NCBI GenBank assembly: GCA_963693315.1 | Contig: OY856186.1 | Span: 279,515,491-279,579,490 of the forward strand | DNA from: Diogma glabrata | Taxonomy: Eukaryota > Arthropoda > Insecta > Diptera > Cylindrotomidae | Direction of reading: 5' to 3' | DNA length: 64,000 bases | Position numbers and translations under genes: made by a program | Notes under the pieces: generated by a model | What the model was told of the DNA's origin: nothing | The model's database searches: none | What the model saw: the letters and a program-made list of their open reading frames with translations, nothing else | Shown: positions 1 to 12,840 of the stretch, piece after piece | How the letters are laid out: every line of letters begins with the position of its first letter | Numbering within the stretch: the first letter of the stretch is position 1

Positions 1-845
1 AAACAAATTGGTTGTTGATTGACGTTTTAATAAAGATCTCTTTGACAATTTAAGTTAAAAGTTTTAATTGTTGATACATATTTTTTTCTGTATGTTAATT
101 TGATTGAAGGATTTTGTTGAGTTTTTTAAGGAACTCAATAATTTGTAAATTATTAATAACAAATTGTTTGCTTTGTAACGAAAAAAGAACAAATATTCAA
201 ATTTTACAATAAAAACTGAAAACATTACATTAAAAACTGAATCCACCCTGTCTAATCTTCTAACTTTCGCATTTTATTGTGTTTTTGTTTTTGTTATAAA
301 TTGGAAAAATCAAAATTATTTTTGAAATGTTGTGGATAAAAGATTTACGATACAACAAAGAGAAATAATTAATGAGAGGGATTTTTGTAAATTTTTCAAT
401 GTTTGTTTTACAATCATTTAAACATAGTTAAGTTATATAATTTTAAAAAAATATTTATTTCGTTTATTGGGGACGGGAAGAGTTTTCTGAGGAAATCAAA
501 ATAACAAGATTTCAAGTTAACTCGCTTTGTCGGTTGAAAGTTATCGATTTTTTAACACGATTTAGCAAATGTTTTCTCAACGGTACAACGGTTTTGGTAC
601 AATGATTTTCATTTGATAGAAATATTTAATAACCAACTGTTCGGTTTTGGTACAACAATGTTATTGACAACAATATTCAACAACCATCTGTTTGTTTCTA
701 TGTAATGAAGAATTTATGCTTTCTGTATTTGGATGATTTCATTCAACCGATTTCTGTTTAAGTTAATTCATGATGTGACGGGTTAAATTTGACTCAGTAT
801 GAAGAGTGGGATCAAGACGAAACACGGTGAAGTTAATAAAAATTT
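1..845. other. AT-rich non-coding stretch
   Basis: I see no convincing gene here. Around 585-700 a phrase containing GGTTTTGGTACAA and AATAACCAACTGTT recurs imperfectly, suggesting a decayed short repeat. Confidence 0.4.
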
Positions 846-852
846 AAAATAA

Positions 853-1059
853 TCATATTGGGATATAGTGGTGGTGATGACCTTTGTCTTTCATTAGGTT
901 TTTCGGGGTTGTCAGAGTCCCCTTTGTTTTCACCTTTACTTTAGTCCCCATACTTATCGCGTACATTTCAGCATTTCCATTGAGGTGAGGATATAGTTTA
1001 CCGACCCCATAAACTGAGACTGGTCGGAACCAACTCAAAGCTCGCGTATCCTCAGTGTG
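853..1059 (-). other. Unrecognised open frame, possibly a repeat-derived or exon fragment
   Basis: On the minus strand a frame of about 68 codons is open between two stops. Its base composition is clearly less AT-rich than its surroundings. The translation contains LSWFRPVSVYGVGKLYPHLN and ends with four histidines and YIPI. It has no start codon near its beginning and I recognise no domain. It could be an exon, a fragment of a transposon protein, or chance. The composition shift is the only real support. Confidence 0.22.
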
Positions 1060-3899
1060 TCAGGCTTACTTGTGGTAATCCTCATCTCTAACAACCGCTC
1101 GTTAAAAATTTTGAAATCAAATTGGAAGCGAACGACTCATCCGATATTAACTGTTTCATATACACAGTACCTTTTTTGCTTAAACTTTAAATCATTTTAA
1201 TTTGAATTAAAATCAAAATCTTAAAGATGATAATTTTTAAAGATGAGTTTTTTTCACAATAAGAAAGTGCCAACCTAAAACATTTCAAACGTTTCAACTT
1301 AAAGATAAAGATTTTTGTGTATTTTTGTGAGCAATTAATCTCATGTAAGTAAGGAAATAATTTGAATTTTTCCAATACGAAGGTATGGTTGGAAAATCCT
1401 TAGAAAAAATACACCGATAACGTTAAAGATAATTTTTTTTTATTCAAAATGTTAATTTTTTAATTTCTACAGATGTGCATCTTATGAAAAAAATTTTAGT
1501 TTGAGATAAAATATGAACGCTGTGCCTGACCATTTTTGGTCAACAAGGAGTGTGAGTGAAATAAAAATATATGTTTTTAAAAATAAAATTATAGTATTTT
1601 AGTAATAAGTGTTTAATGTTGTAGTTTATTCTCAAGCAAACGTTTAAAGTTCGAGCGAGAACTTTTAATTAGCTTGAGAATAAAATTCATTTAACATTAA
1701 TCGATTACAATAATAATTATGCTCTGACAGAGGAGGATTGTTTAGGTTACCTTTTTTTCAGAGTTTATAATTTTATTTTATTCGAGTATCTCATTTCACT
1801 CCTTAAAATAGTATTCATAAATTAAAATGTTTATAATACCAATATCGTTCTTCCTCGAAGAGCAACATTTTTAGTTTTTTCGATTTCACTCCTTTGGGGT
1901 TTTTCTTTTCTTTTATCCAATTTTCAAAAAGGAAACTTGTACCTTTTCAGCATCCTTTTATATATTTTTATTACATAACTAGCAAATTTAACAAAATGTT
2001 TACAATTATTTGTTTGAATATTATTTTGAAGCAAAAATTAAATGTTTGAGCATTTGAAAAAAAATTTCAATATAGGGAGGGCTATAAGTTAGAAACATTG
2101 CGCTATAGGTTAGAAACAAGGTTAGAAACAATACAAGAATGCATGATATTATTATGAAAAAAATATACTAATAAAGTTGATATTAGTAGTTGAAAGAGGA
2201 TAATAGTGTTTAATTTGAGCCGTTTGGTCTGAAAGGTTTCTGGAAACTCAATTCAGGCTAAATTTGAAATCAAATTGCAAGAGAATGGCCCGCTATGTTG
2301 GCAAGGTAATTAACTGATCTAGCGATCTTTCTAAAATAAACACAATAAAATTTTTGTTTACACTGTTAAAAAATATAAAGAAATAAAATGTTTAAAGATA
2401 GCGCTAAAGCCATAGGTTAAGCATTTTTTGGAGTTTTTTGTTCACAATTTTCCAACCTTTCTCTAAAGCACGTCTATCTTTAGAAATAAAGTTTTTTTGT
2501 TCTAAAGATATAAATTTTTAAAAATGTGGATTGCGGGTTAAAAATTTTAGTTTTATGACTAAAACTTTAAACGCTTGGACTTTCTTTAAAAACTTTACAT
2601 TTTATAAAAAATTTATATTTTTAACAGTTTACACAGAAATTTTATTGTGTATTTTATCAATGCCTTTTGTCTTTTCATAAAACAGTTAATATCTTGTGAC
2701 CCTTTCGTAACATAAAACAGTTAATATCTTGTGACCCTTTCGCTTGCATTTTGTTTTATAGTTACTCTCAATTTGAATTTTGTGAAGTATTTCAGACCAC
2801 CCTGTTCTTAAACTAAACACTTTCTATTTTTTTCACCTATACTACTTGTATGCCGAGTTTGAAGTTGATCAACAATGGTCCTCTTGTAAAATAATTTTTT
2901 TGAGATATTGAATTAGATTCCTTATATATAATACCTTGTTGGTTAAAAAATTCCTTATAAAAGTCTCACATCTTAGTCCTGCAAAGTGAAAACGAAAAAC
3001 TTTACTTACAACATTATCCATACCTATGGAATTTTCTCAATTTTTTGATTTTTTTATGTTCGAAGAGAAATGGCGGTACAGTAAAATAATTTCACTGGTT
3101 TGATAAGTTGAAAATTGTGCCATCGAAAATTAACAAGAAAATGTTGTGGAATAGAAAAAATATCACCTTTCATATTCATATCACCTCCTTGATATTTTCA
3201 TATTTACAATATTTCCTATAACCATGAATTATTTCAAGTTTTTTGTCTTGTTATGTTTGGCGATAGGATGGGGAGATTTGGACACGAAAAAAACACATGT
3301 TTTTGATAATAAAAACTAAGTAGTCGATAATTCATTGATATTTGTTTAGGAAATATTTTGATTTTTATCAGTTTTTTTTAACCAAACCCAAAACAAACAC
3401 ATTTTGTGAGAAAATGAATTATGAACATCGATTATGTAAAAAATTTTGGATGGACACCGAAGTCTCACCATAAGGGTTCGGTATATATTGTTTAAAGTAC
3501 GGCACCCTAAAAGGGTCTAAATTTACTGAATAGCTACTGGTTCACGCTATTTCCATAAATCCGCAACGGTTGTCAAAGACAAATTTCGTAAATTTTCCCT
3601 GATATTGATGTATACCTATCATTGACCCAAAATAAAAAGATAATTTGCTTGAGCATTATTTATTATTTCAATTTCTCATTAAAAAAACCTTATTTGCAAT
3701 CTAAACCTGTTCCTGATGTTTCTTACAAAATATAATAAGGTGGATAATTTTTCGTAAAAGCATTAGCCGGAAAATGTTTTCCACAAATTAATGCTATCAA
3801 GGCATCTGAACCTGATCATATTCTTCCAATTATACTTTAGGAAGTTATTACAAATCCTTGCCAAAACCAAAATAAAAACTCACTTAATTTTAGGGTAAC
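1060..3899. other. AT-rich non-coding DNA with one short tandem duplication
   Basis: No gene is visible. At 2676-2745 a 35-bp unit beginning CATAAAACAGTTAATATC is present twice in tandem with almost no divergence. The rest is AT-rich sequence without recognisable structure. Confidence 0.45.
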
Positions 3900-4068
3900 A
3901 GTAATTGTCTTGGGTAGTGAAATCCGAAATTCTACGTCCTCGCCGTGCTACCTGGGTAATGCTAACAGAATTAGGTTGGTGTAGTTGAGAGGGGCAGAGT
4001 AAATACTGCTTATACTCAATGATTCTGCACCATGGCGAGTCATTGGCGCCAAAAAACCAATGCAACTC

Positions 4069-4230
4069 AAGCGTCTGTTCTCCATGTTAGGGGCGGCTTG
4101 GAGCGGGCGTCTGTCTTGGATCAAGCGGCTCGCTATATAAACGTGTAGCAAGCGTCTGTTCTCCATGTTAGGGGCGGTTTGTAGCGGGCGTCTGTCTTGG
4201 ATCAAGCGGCTCGCTATATAAACATGTAAA
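4069..4230 (+). promoter_or_regulatory. 81-bp tandem repeat in the LINE 5' region, each unit with a TATA-like motif
   Basis: Two units (4069-4149 and 4150-4230) differ at only a few positions. Each ends with GCTCGCTATATAAAC, a TATA-box-like sequence. Tandem 5' monomers that carry promoter activity are known in some LINEs, such as mouse L1. A promoter role here is inferred from position and motif only. Confidence 0.5.
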
Positions 4231-4331
4231 AAGGTTGTTTCTGGTAACCTTAAGATGCAGAACGAACCCATTCACGAAAATTTGGGTTGGGCGAAGGGCT
4301 AACACCCCATTTCCGTAAAAAACTACTTGTC

Positions 4332-7316
4332 ATGAATTCTGTACACAGGCCTCGGATTATCTCGGATTCATTATTGGAACGACCTCGAAAACTGTACCCG
4401 GACTACGATTTAAAAATGGGAACCTGGAACGTGCTAAGCCTTAGAAGACCAGGAGATCTACTGAAACTTACAAACCAAATCAATAGCTATACACTGGATA
4501 TAGTGGCGTTACAAGAACTAAGATGGCCAGGAGGTGGAATCCACGAAACAGCCAAGGGATACACTCTCTACTATTGCGGTCATGAAAACGGAGGAGAATT
4601 TGGAGTTGGCTTTCTCACACATCGTCGCGTGAATCAACATGTTATCGACTTTCGCCCAATTAATATGCGGATATGCACAATGAGAATCCGCACGCAAAAA
4701 TTTAATGTAACGATCATCAATGTTCATGCACCTACTGAAGACAAAGCAGATGACATTAAAGACCTGTTCTTTCTAGAACTCGAAGAAGTCATCAATAACA
4801 TCCCGCGGCACGATATAAAAATCGTGGTAGGTGACTTCAATGCGCAAATTGGTAGAAGTGCAGAACTTAAAACACATGTCGGCCCTAACAGCTTGCATCA
4901 TGCTAGTAACAATAACGGCTTTCGCACAGCTGAACTGGCTATGATGTATGATCTAGTAATTTCTAGCACTTTCTTTCCTCATAAGAGAATCCACAAAGCA
5001 ACGTGGAAATCAAATGATGGAAGAACTGAAAATCAAATCGATCACGTCATGATTTCTAAGAGACACTCTACAAGTGTAACTGACGTTCGATCATACAGAG
5101 GTGCTGATATGGACACCGATCATATGCTTGTCATCTTTAAGTATAAGTGCAAATTATCATCTACATTTAATATACAAGCAAAAAAGACCGTGCGCTGGAA
5201 TGTCGAAGCATTTAAACACCTGGAAACACTGAATAGATATCGGGAAATTGTAACGCAAAACATAGAAGAGCATGACATCCCATCTGAGATGCCATTAAAC
5301 ATACAAGAAGAATGGCAAACGCTTCAATCAACCATCATATCCGCAGCACAAACTACAATCGGAAAACGACCACCGAAATCACGTAACGAATGGTTTGATG
5401 ACGAGTGCCGCGAAATCATTGAGCACAAACAAAAACTGCGAGAAAAATGGTTAACAAGAAACACCCGAAGCTCCCAAACTGATTATCTATGCGCCAGAAA
5501 AGCCTCAGCAAAACTCCTACGGAAAAAGAAACGCGAACACATGAAGAGCTGTATCGAAAACATCAACCAACATGCGGCTAATGGAAATTCGAAAGAGTGT
5601 TTTGCCAATGCGCGGAATCTGACCACCCATTTCCACCCAAGATCTACAGCCATCAAGAATGGAAACAACGAGCTTACAACAAGTGAACGTGATGTGCTGG
5701 AAGTATGGCGATCCCACTTTCAAGACCTACTGAATAGGACGAACGAAGTTCATCCTATTCGAGCAATTGCTCCGTCAAGTGAGGAGATTTTTGTCCCTTA
5801 CCCAACAATAGAAGAAGTGGAAGCTGCCATCAAAAAATTAAAAAATGGCAAATCACCAGGTATCGATGGAATCCCTGCAGAACTACTTAAGAATGGAGGA
5901 GCAGCTCTGGTCTCACGTATATATGATCTGATTCTTGCAATCTGGGACCAAGAAGAACTACCTGCTGAATGGAAAACAGCTCTCATTGTTCCGCTACATA
6001 AAAAAGGTGACCGCCTAAAGTGTGCAAATTATCGTGGAATCGCACTGTTGAACACTGCATATAAAATACTAGCTAATGTCGTACTCGCTCGGCTCATCCC
6101 GTTTGCCGAATCTATCATCGGCGACTATCAGTGTGGTTTTCGTCCCAACCGTTCAACCACAGATCAATGTTTTACCTTAAGGATGATTCTGGAAAAATGT
6201 TGGGAGTACAGCATCAGCATTCACCAGCTCTACGTTGATTTCAAGCAAGCATATGATAGCATCATCCGCGACAACCTCTGGTCTGCACTCATATGCCTTG
6301 GTATTCCAGAGAAACTTGTTTCTCTGTGCAAACTCACAACATCGGGATCAAACTGTAGGATAGTAATCGAAGGGTCAGTTTCTGAATCTTTTGATATAAC
6401 ATCAGGTGTTCGACAAGGTGATGCACTCGCACCCGTACTATTTAATTTGGCGCTTGAGTACGCGATAAAAAAAAGCCGCATTGAGACACAAAACTGTATA
6501 TTTAACAAATCTAGTCAAATTCTTGGCTATGCAGATGATATTGTGCTTCTCGGACGTAGAACAAGCGATATCAAGGATAGTCTCTCTCAGCTTGAAAGAA
6601 ATGCTAAACGACTTGGATTATGCATTAACACCGGCAAGACTAAACTTTTAACAACATCCAGGAATATACCTCCCGGCAATCTGAATACTGGCGACTATGA
6701 AGTGGAACGTGTAGAAAACTTCAAATACCTCGGGTCTGTAATAACATCGTCAAATGACATGCAGGCAGATATTAAAGCTCGTGTCTCAGCCGCATAGAGA
6801 GTTTTCTACGCATACTCAAAACTTCTGCGATCTAAACATCTTTCGCAGTCGTGCAAACTCACACTTTACAAAGCATTAATTCGACCTGTGCTTACCTTTG
6901 GAAGCGAAAGCTGGACTCTGACTACCTCCGATTGTAGAATTTTATCAACATTCGAGAGGAAAGTCATACGAACAATTTATGGTCCATGTAAAGTTGCTGA
7001 AAATCAGTATAGAATCCGAATGAATCATGAAATCAGACAGCTTCTTGGAGGCTGCGATGTAATCGGATTCATTAAATCTAACCGGATTAGATGGTTTGGT
7101 CATGTAGAAAGGGCACCATTAGATAGAATGATTAAAAAAGCGTCCCAACAACAACCAGCTGGTGTTCGTCGAAGAGGAAGACCTAGACAACGCTGGCGTG
7201 ATGACATCATCCAAGACCTTCGTGATATAGGATGTCGAAACTGGGGTCAACTGGTCATGGAACGAGATGATTGGAAGCTTATTGCACAGACGGCAAAATC
7301 CCTCCATGGGATGTAA
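4332..7316 (+). pseudogene. RTE endonuclease-reverse transcriptase ORF with one in-frame TAG
   Basis: This ORF encodes the LINE's target-primed reverse transcription enzyme. I start at the ATG at 4332; the frame is open a little further upstream but has no earlier ATG. The N-terminal part is an apurinic-type endonuclease: GTWNVLSLR, then LQELRW, VVGDFNAQIG and NQIDHVMIS. It resembles the proteins that databases label craniofacial development protein 2-like. The central RT has KKGDRLKCANYRGIALLN, LYVDFKQAYDS, GVRQGDALAPVLFNLAL and the catalytic YADD near residue 732. The C-terminal tail has GSESWTL, a RWFGHVERA motif and an arginine-rich stretch. A single TAG at 6795-6797 (codon 822) interrupts the frame just after the RT domain; the frame continues to 7316 with no frameshift. 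The copy is young but probably non-autonomous. Confidence 0.88.
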
Positions 7317-7347
7317 ACGCCAGAGAGAGAGAGAGAGTAATTGTCTT

Positions 7348-10342
7348 AATTGTGAATACAAAAATCAAACAAAACTTTAAATTTGAATAATTCAATCGTA
7401 ACAGGCCAACATTTAAATGTACATGGTTTCCTCTTATAAATTTAAATAAATTTTATGCAACAATAATAATAATAACCGCAAAATATTCTTCTAAAACGGC
7501 GTCCTTTGCACAGAGATCAAACAAATATCTCTAATCTCACATTCTGACAATATTCTTAAAATTTTTTCGATTTGGTTCCAATTTTAGTATTTTACTGAAA
7601 ACTTCTGCATGGTTTAAGTATAATTTTTGTACAAGTATACCGTTAAATGCAATTTTACGATTCAAAACCTAATTTTAAGCAGCCCATTTTTTCAATTGAA
7701 ATAACCTAAGCAGCCTATTTTTTTCAATTCAAATAACAATGCGTAAAATTACTATTTTACGCCCTAAAGCGTAAATTATGCAGAAAACACACTCAAATCT
7801 CTAAAGAAAAACGTCGCGAGCAACAATTTCACTCTCAAACAAAAAAGACCTACTTTGCGCCCTTAATACATAAATAGCTATTATAAACTACGTTTCACGA
7901 AATCCAAATCATTCAAAAAGAAAAACATAAAATGTTTCAAATAGCAAAGCTCTATGTATACACATTTAAAATACAAACAACAACAAAAATGTATATTTGA
8001 TCAATGATTTTGTGAAAAAAAGAAAAACAAATTTTCCCTTTTTTTTTAATATTTGAATTTATAAAATGGGAAAATTATAAAAATTTAATTATGGCCTGGA
8101 ATATGAATTCAAATTTGATCTGATTAATTATTAAATTGAATTTCTGTTTGATATAAAAATTCTTTGTTTGCTTAAATAATTAATTAAAAAATGTATATAT
8201 GACTATAACTTTTGTTGGAATAAAATATGTTGTTAGCTTTTGATTGAGGAATCAAAAAAAAAGTGTTGAAGGATTTTGTCGTTTTAAATTATTAAATGCC
8301 ATAACGAATTATCACAACAACCATTTCTCTATAGAAAGTCTGTAATTTAATATTATGAAGCCGAAATAAAATATGTACAAGACTTTCCACATTTTGTAAA
8401 GTTTACAGACGAAGAAAAACTTGATTTAGGTTTTGTTGTTTTTGCTCTTTTTTTCCAAAAATAAAGCACAACTTTGTTTATCTCATTCATATGTTTTGTT
8501 TTATTTTTTTTTTCACGCTACAAATAAAATAATTAAACTTGTTATAATAAAAACATAAAATAAAGAAAAATTTGATATTTCATATACAATTTTAGAAGAA
8601 ATTTTCATTTAACTTTAAGTGTAATTTTTCTGTATTTTTTATTAGAAAATGAATATATTTAAGCTTAGTTTGGTGAAGTAAGATGTCAGTCATTGAGATT
8701 TACAACGCATATTACAGAGGGAATTTACAATCTGGCATTTAGCTATCATTATGCCGAGATAGAAGATACACCACAACCTTCCAACTATCACAACTCCAAA
8801 GTCGTAAACAACTCAAACAATTAAAACAGCGGAATATACCAACTGAAAACAAAGATTGTTGACGAAACGGCTATAGATCTCAAAAGACATGCTATTGGTC
8901 TTAATAGCTATTTTTGTATTGATTGACATATATAGTAAATCCTATTGCACAACAAGTATTGTTAAACAAATTTTATTTTGTTTTTTATTGCACTGTTCTG
9001 CTGTAATACAATGACAGTCTTGCAACTCCCAAGGAAGCAAACCTATTGAACATTTTCTTTCACTAACATACTCCAATCAATATTTCTGATTATCAAAAAA
9101 AAAAAAAGAAATATCAATCGACAACAAATTTCAGAATCTTCAATATTCATACGTAAATAAATTTAGTTTAACCAACGTTCACTAACCAATAAAACCACAT
9201 TTAATTATTGAAACAACACAAAACTCGCACAAAACCAACAATTCTTAGATTAAGTTTTTCGTTTTTCTTGGAAAATAGCAAAAATAAAACATTTCTCGAG
9301 AGGAAAAAACATTATTTAATATTTTTCATCTCAAAAACCTATAAACAAAGTTAAATATTTTCATGTTTGTGACAAGTTTTTCCTTTCATTTCTTTTTCCT
9401 TTAATTTCAATTTTCTTATAATTTTTTTTTGTTAGAGAAAAAATAAAAAATTTCTTAACTAAAATTTAACAAGAAATTGTTTTTTTTTCTTTTATGTAAT
9501 TAAGAAATTTCGTTGTCATTGTTGTTATTTTTTTAAGAAAACAAAAAATAATTGAAAATGGTTTAAAAATGAAATCATAGAAAAGAGTTATTGTTGAAAG
9601 AAACAAGACTTTTCCTTAATTTTTTGTGATTTGGTTTTAAGATAAAACCAGTGGTACTTTTACAGAGACTTATTTCTAGAGAGATGAATAAATATATATT
9701 GCAAATGAAGTTCTTAGTTAGTAAAAAAGCAAAGCAACTAAAATAAATTCGATAACAAAAATAGTATATTCCTCGACGATGCTGAAAACAACATATTTTG
9801 AAGCGAGAGGACAGTTTATCAGCCGAGGTTGGTAATGCTCGCGAGATTCAAAATATGATTTTCGGCGAGTAGAAGACTGTACTTTTTCTACTAGTTTTTT
9901 AAAAATTATTTTTAATTATTAAACATTTTCATTTCTAATAACATACAATTGAAATTTTAAAACATACAAACATCCAATCAAAATCTTTAAATTTATGTTT
10001 ATATTTCTGCTATTAAAATATAGATGACTCAATATGAATAAATTATACAATTTCTATGTCATAAACAAAACCGTCTTTAGTTATAAGCTTGATTGTCTTT
10101 TCGTACAAAAAAATTAACAAACATCGAAAGTAGATTTTTTAAATTGGGTAGTAGAAAGAATAATTTTTTTTAACGACTATCATAGGAAATAATATTTTCT
10201 ATCTATCAGTTTAAAACAGATGTTACTGTTGCTGTTTGCTGTTGCTTTTGCTGTTTAGCGAGCATTTTGTAATTTTTTCTGCTCTTAGTCGGAAAGTTAA
10301 AACACAAGTAAAACCAAAGACATAATGGACAAAGACATAACA
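7348..10342. other. AT-rich non-coding DNA
   Basis: No coding signal is visible. Poly-A and poly-T runs and short repeats dominate. The only organised patch is the inverted-repeat segment near 9755-9892, listed separately. Confidence 0.45.
9755..9892. repeat. Possible small inverted-repeat element (MITE-like)
   Basis: This patch starts AAAAATAGTATATTCCTCGACG and ends with a diverged reverse complement of it. CATATTTTGAAGCGAGAG inside is mirrored by CTCGCGAGATTCAAAATATG. A similar layout with the same end motif AAAAATAGTATAT occurs at 54059-54195, so the two may be copies of one family. Confidence 0.35.
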
Positions 10343-10680
10343 TTAAAATTTATTAATTTCTTCTTCCCAAAACACTTTTGATTTTTTGGCTCTATAACCC
10401 GAGGGCTTCTTTTTTATAAAAGGCATAAATCTTTTATACTTACTAATATCTAAATTCTCTTTAACGATGAATGTTGATTTTAACATTGAATGTTTTGACC
10501 ACATTGTTAAATACTTTTTTGTCTGCGATAGTTCTCCAAAATATAGCAAAAACACATCTTCAGAATAAAAATTTCCTGTTTTTTTGTTCTTACACCAATT
10601 GATAAATAATTAATACGTAAACTTTTTTATACCGCACTTTAGATTTTTCAGGCAACAGATCTAAAGTTAAATTGTTGACT
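10343..10680 (-). pseudogene. Fragment of a Crypton-like tyrosine recombinase (N-terminal SAM-like domain)
   Basis: Minus-strand translation across two frames resembles the core-binding domain of insect proteins annotated as phage-integrase-like or Crypton-like recombinases. It contains LDLLPEKSKVRYKKVY, then after a frameshift VFLLYFGELSQTKKY, SMLKSTFIVKENLDISKYK and RAKKSKVFWEEEINKF. The catalytic domain (R, H-x-x-R, Y) should follow but is absent below 10343, where the frame stops and similarity ends. The upstream end abuts the start of the neighbouring LINE, so it is a truncated relic. The assignment rests on recalled family motifs. Confidence 0.62.
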
Positions 10681-10689
10681 GCTTCTTTT

Positions 10690-10752
10690 ATATGGCAGTA
10701 CAACCGAAATATATATGGCAGTATTATATATATGGCAGTACAACCGAAAAAA
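10690..10752 (+). repeat. Short tandem repeat at a LINE/recombinase-relic junction
   Basis: TATATGGCAGTACAACCGAAA occurs at both ends of this stretch, with a partial TATATGGCAGTA copy between. It lies exactly between the recombinase relic and the plus-strand LINE coding region. Confidence 0.5.
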
Positions 10753-10789
10753 AATAAGTCTGCAAGTGGTAAAGCAAATTTGCGCAATC

Positions 10790-12836
10790 CACCCGCCCAT
10801 AAAGCGGCACGTCCACGGAATTTGCAGGGACAAAACATATATGAATCAATAAAAAATTTTAAAACACATGTTCAAAACATCTGCGGATTGAACGCTAACC
10901 ATGACCACGTGCAACATCATCTTGAGCACGACAAACCGAACATTCTATTCCTTACAGAAACACAAGTTTCTGAAAATTTTCTCTTTATAGAATCGCTTAA
11001 TTCCAAATATAGGCTCGAATCAGCTTTCAAACTCCATCAGGGCGTATGCACATTCATTCATGAGAGTGTTGCGTACACGCGCTTTCCAAATTTTGAACTA
11101 CACGGTGACGGCTTCAATACAATGGTTTTAAAGATTTGTCTTCCAGAAATGACGTTTTTTACAATAGCTTTATACCGGTCCCCCAACAAACGTAACCCAA
11201 ACTTTTTTAATATACAGACAAAAATTATGGACGAGATTAGAGCAAAGTACCCTAATTGTGAAGTTATCGTTACCGGTGACTTCAACGTCCACAACAAATC
11301 ATGGTTGGAATTCTCCAAATCGACCGACGATGTTGACAATAGTGGAAAACTGCAGAAATTTTTGCCGCGTCTCAGGGCCTATTCCAAATTGTTGAAAGCC
11401 CGACTTTCACTCCCCGTAATGGCGGTGACAATAGTTTTCTTTTAGATCTCTATCTTACCACAATGCCAGATATTACGAGTGTCGATGTCGCGAAAGGTAG
11501 TATTGGAAATTCTGATCATTATTTAATCTCATCAGTTATCAAAACTGATTTACTTAAGACTACAGCTCCCAAACCCCGTAAAATATTTCACTACTCAAAA
11601 ATGGATAAGAGTGGTCTTCAAAATTTTTTCCATGGTTTCCCTTTCGACCGTCATTGTTTTTACACTGACAATGTAAATGTTTCTGCTCAAAACTTTACTG
11701 AAACCATCCACTTTGCTATCAATAAATTTGTCCCTTTCTCCATAGTAAAACCCAAACAAAAATACTTGTATTCGAAAGCTGCCAAAACGGCACTTAGAAA
11801 CAAACGTAGATCATTTAATATTTGGATTCATAACAAAACTCCCACTAATCGATCCCAATATCTAAAGGCCAACAAAATATCTAATCAGATTATCTCAAAC
11901 GAAAAGTCCGAAATTGACAGAGCGAAAGGCTCAAAACTTACGTCTATGTCTGTTTCTGACAAGAGTTTCTACAGTGCCATTAATTTTTTAAATTCTGGTA
12001 CAAAATTTTCTATTCCCCCTATTATTGATGGTGATTTAATCGTCAATGATCCTGCAAGAAAATCTAACTTGTTCGCTGAACGCTTTGCTCTGAACTCCAC
12101 TGTTTTGGAAACTTCTAAAGAAATACCCCAAATCCAGTCTTCAGGAGTTAATATGAATGAACTTCACTTCAAACCCAAAATAGTCGCTAAACTTTTAAAG
12201 GGGTTAAACATCAACAAAGCATCAGGAATGGACAATATTCCACCCATTATTTTAAAAACCTTTTCCAAAGAACTTGCACCAACTTTAACTAAAATATTCT
12301 ATCAATCCAATCCTACAAATCTGGTATATTTCCCTCGTGTTGGAAGTTGGCAAATGTCCAGCCCGTCCCCAAAAAGGGACCAAAATCCGATATCTCAAAT
12401 TATAGGCCAATAGCTTTACTATCGGTCCTATCCAAAGTCTATGAGCATTATATTAATACACATATTTCAAAATTTCTGGAGAAAAATCTTTTAATATCCG
12501 ACAGCCAATACGGTTTTCGAAACAAAAGATCAACTGCCGATCTATTAAACTATGTAGCGCATTGTTGGAACAGCCTACTTGATAAAGGTGGTGAAACATA
12601 CGTTATCGCTTTAGACATCTCCAAGGCATTCGATCGAGTCTGGCATGCCAACTTAATCAACAAGCTCGTTGCGTACGGTTCTCATCCCAATGTTGTGAAG
12701 CTGATTCAAAATTTTCTATCCAACCGATACATTTTGGTAACCTTAGACGGATTTTCTTCTGAGTCTAAACTAATTAACGCTGGTGTACCCCAAGGCTCAG
12801 TATTGTCCCTAACCCTATTTTTGATTTATATTAATT
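10790..12836 (+). pseudogene. Jockey/CR1-like LINE ORF2 remnant, frameshifted and 3'-truncated
   Basis: Three successive plus-strand frames give one non-LTR retrotransposon protein. Frame one holds the endonuclease: NICGLNANHDHV, ILFLTETQVS, ALYRSPNK and VTGDFNVHNKSWLEF. A frameshift near 11350 moves to the next frame, which has the end of the endonuclease (GNSDHYLISS), the linker and the start of the RT (KGLNINKASGMDNIPPIIL). A second shift near 12340 leads to KKGPKSDISNYRPIALLSVL, QYGFRNKRSTADLLNY, ALDISKAFDRVWHANL and AGVPQGSVLS. Similarity stops at 12836, before the expected catalytic F/YADD. LINEs are usually truncated at the 5' end, so a missing 3' end is unusual. The sequence immediately beyond belongs to another repeat family. 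Confidence 0.8.
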
Positions 12837-12840
12837 GTGG

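Larger units (their letters stand above)
3912..7335 (+). mobile_element. RTE-clade LINE, near full length, with 12-bp target-site duplication
   Basis: The element is bounded by a perfect 12-bp direct repeat, AGTAATTGTCTT, at 3900-3911 and 7336-7347. It has a 5' region of about 420 bp with an 81-bp tandem repeat, a single endonuclease/reverse transcriptase ORF, a 3' UTR of only a few bases, and a terminal GA dinucleotide run (about 7322-7335). One ORF, a minimal 3' UTR and a simple-repeat tail are typical of RTE/BovB-like LINEs. The intact duplication means both ends of the insertion are preserved, so it is not 5'-truncated. Confidence 0.88.
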
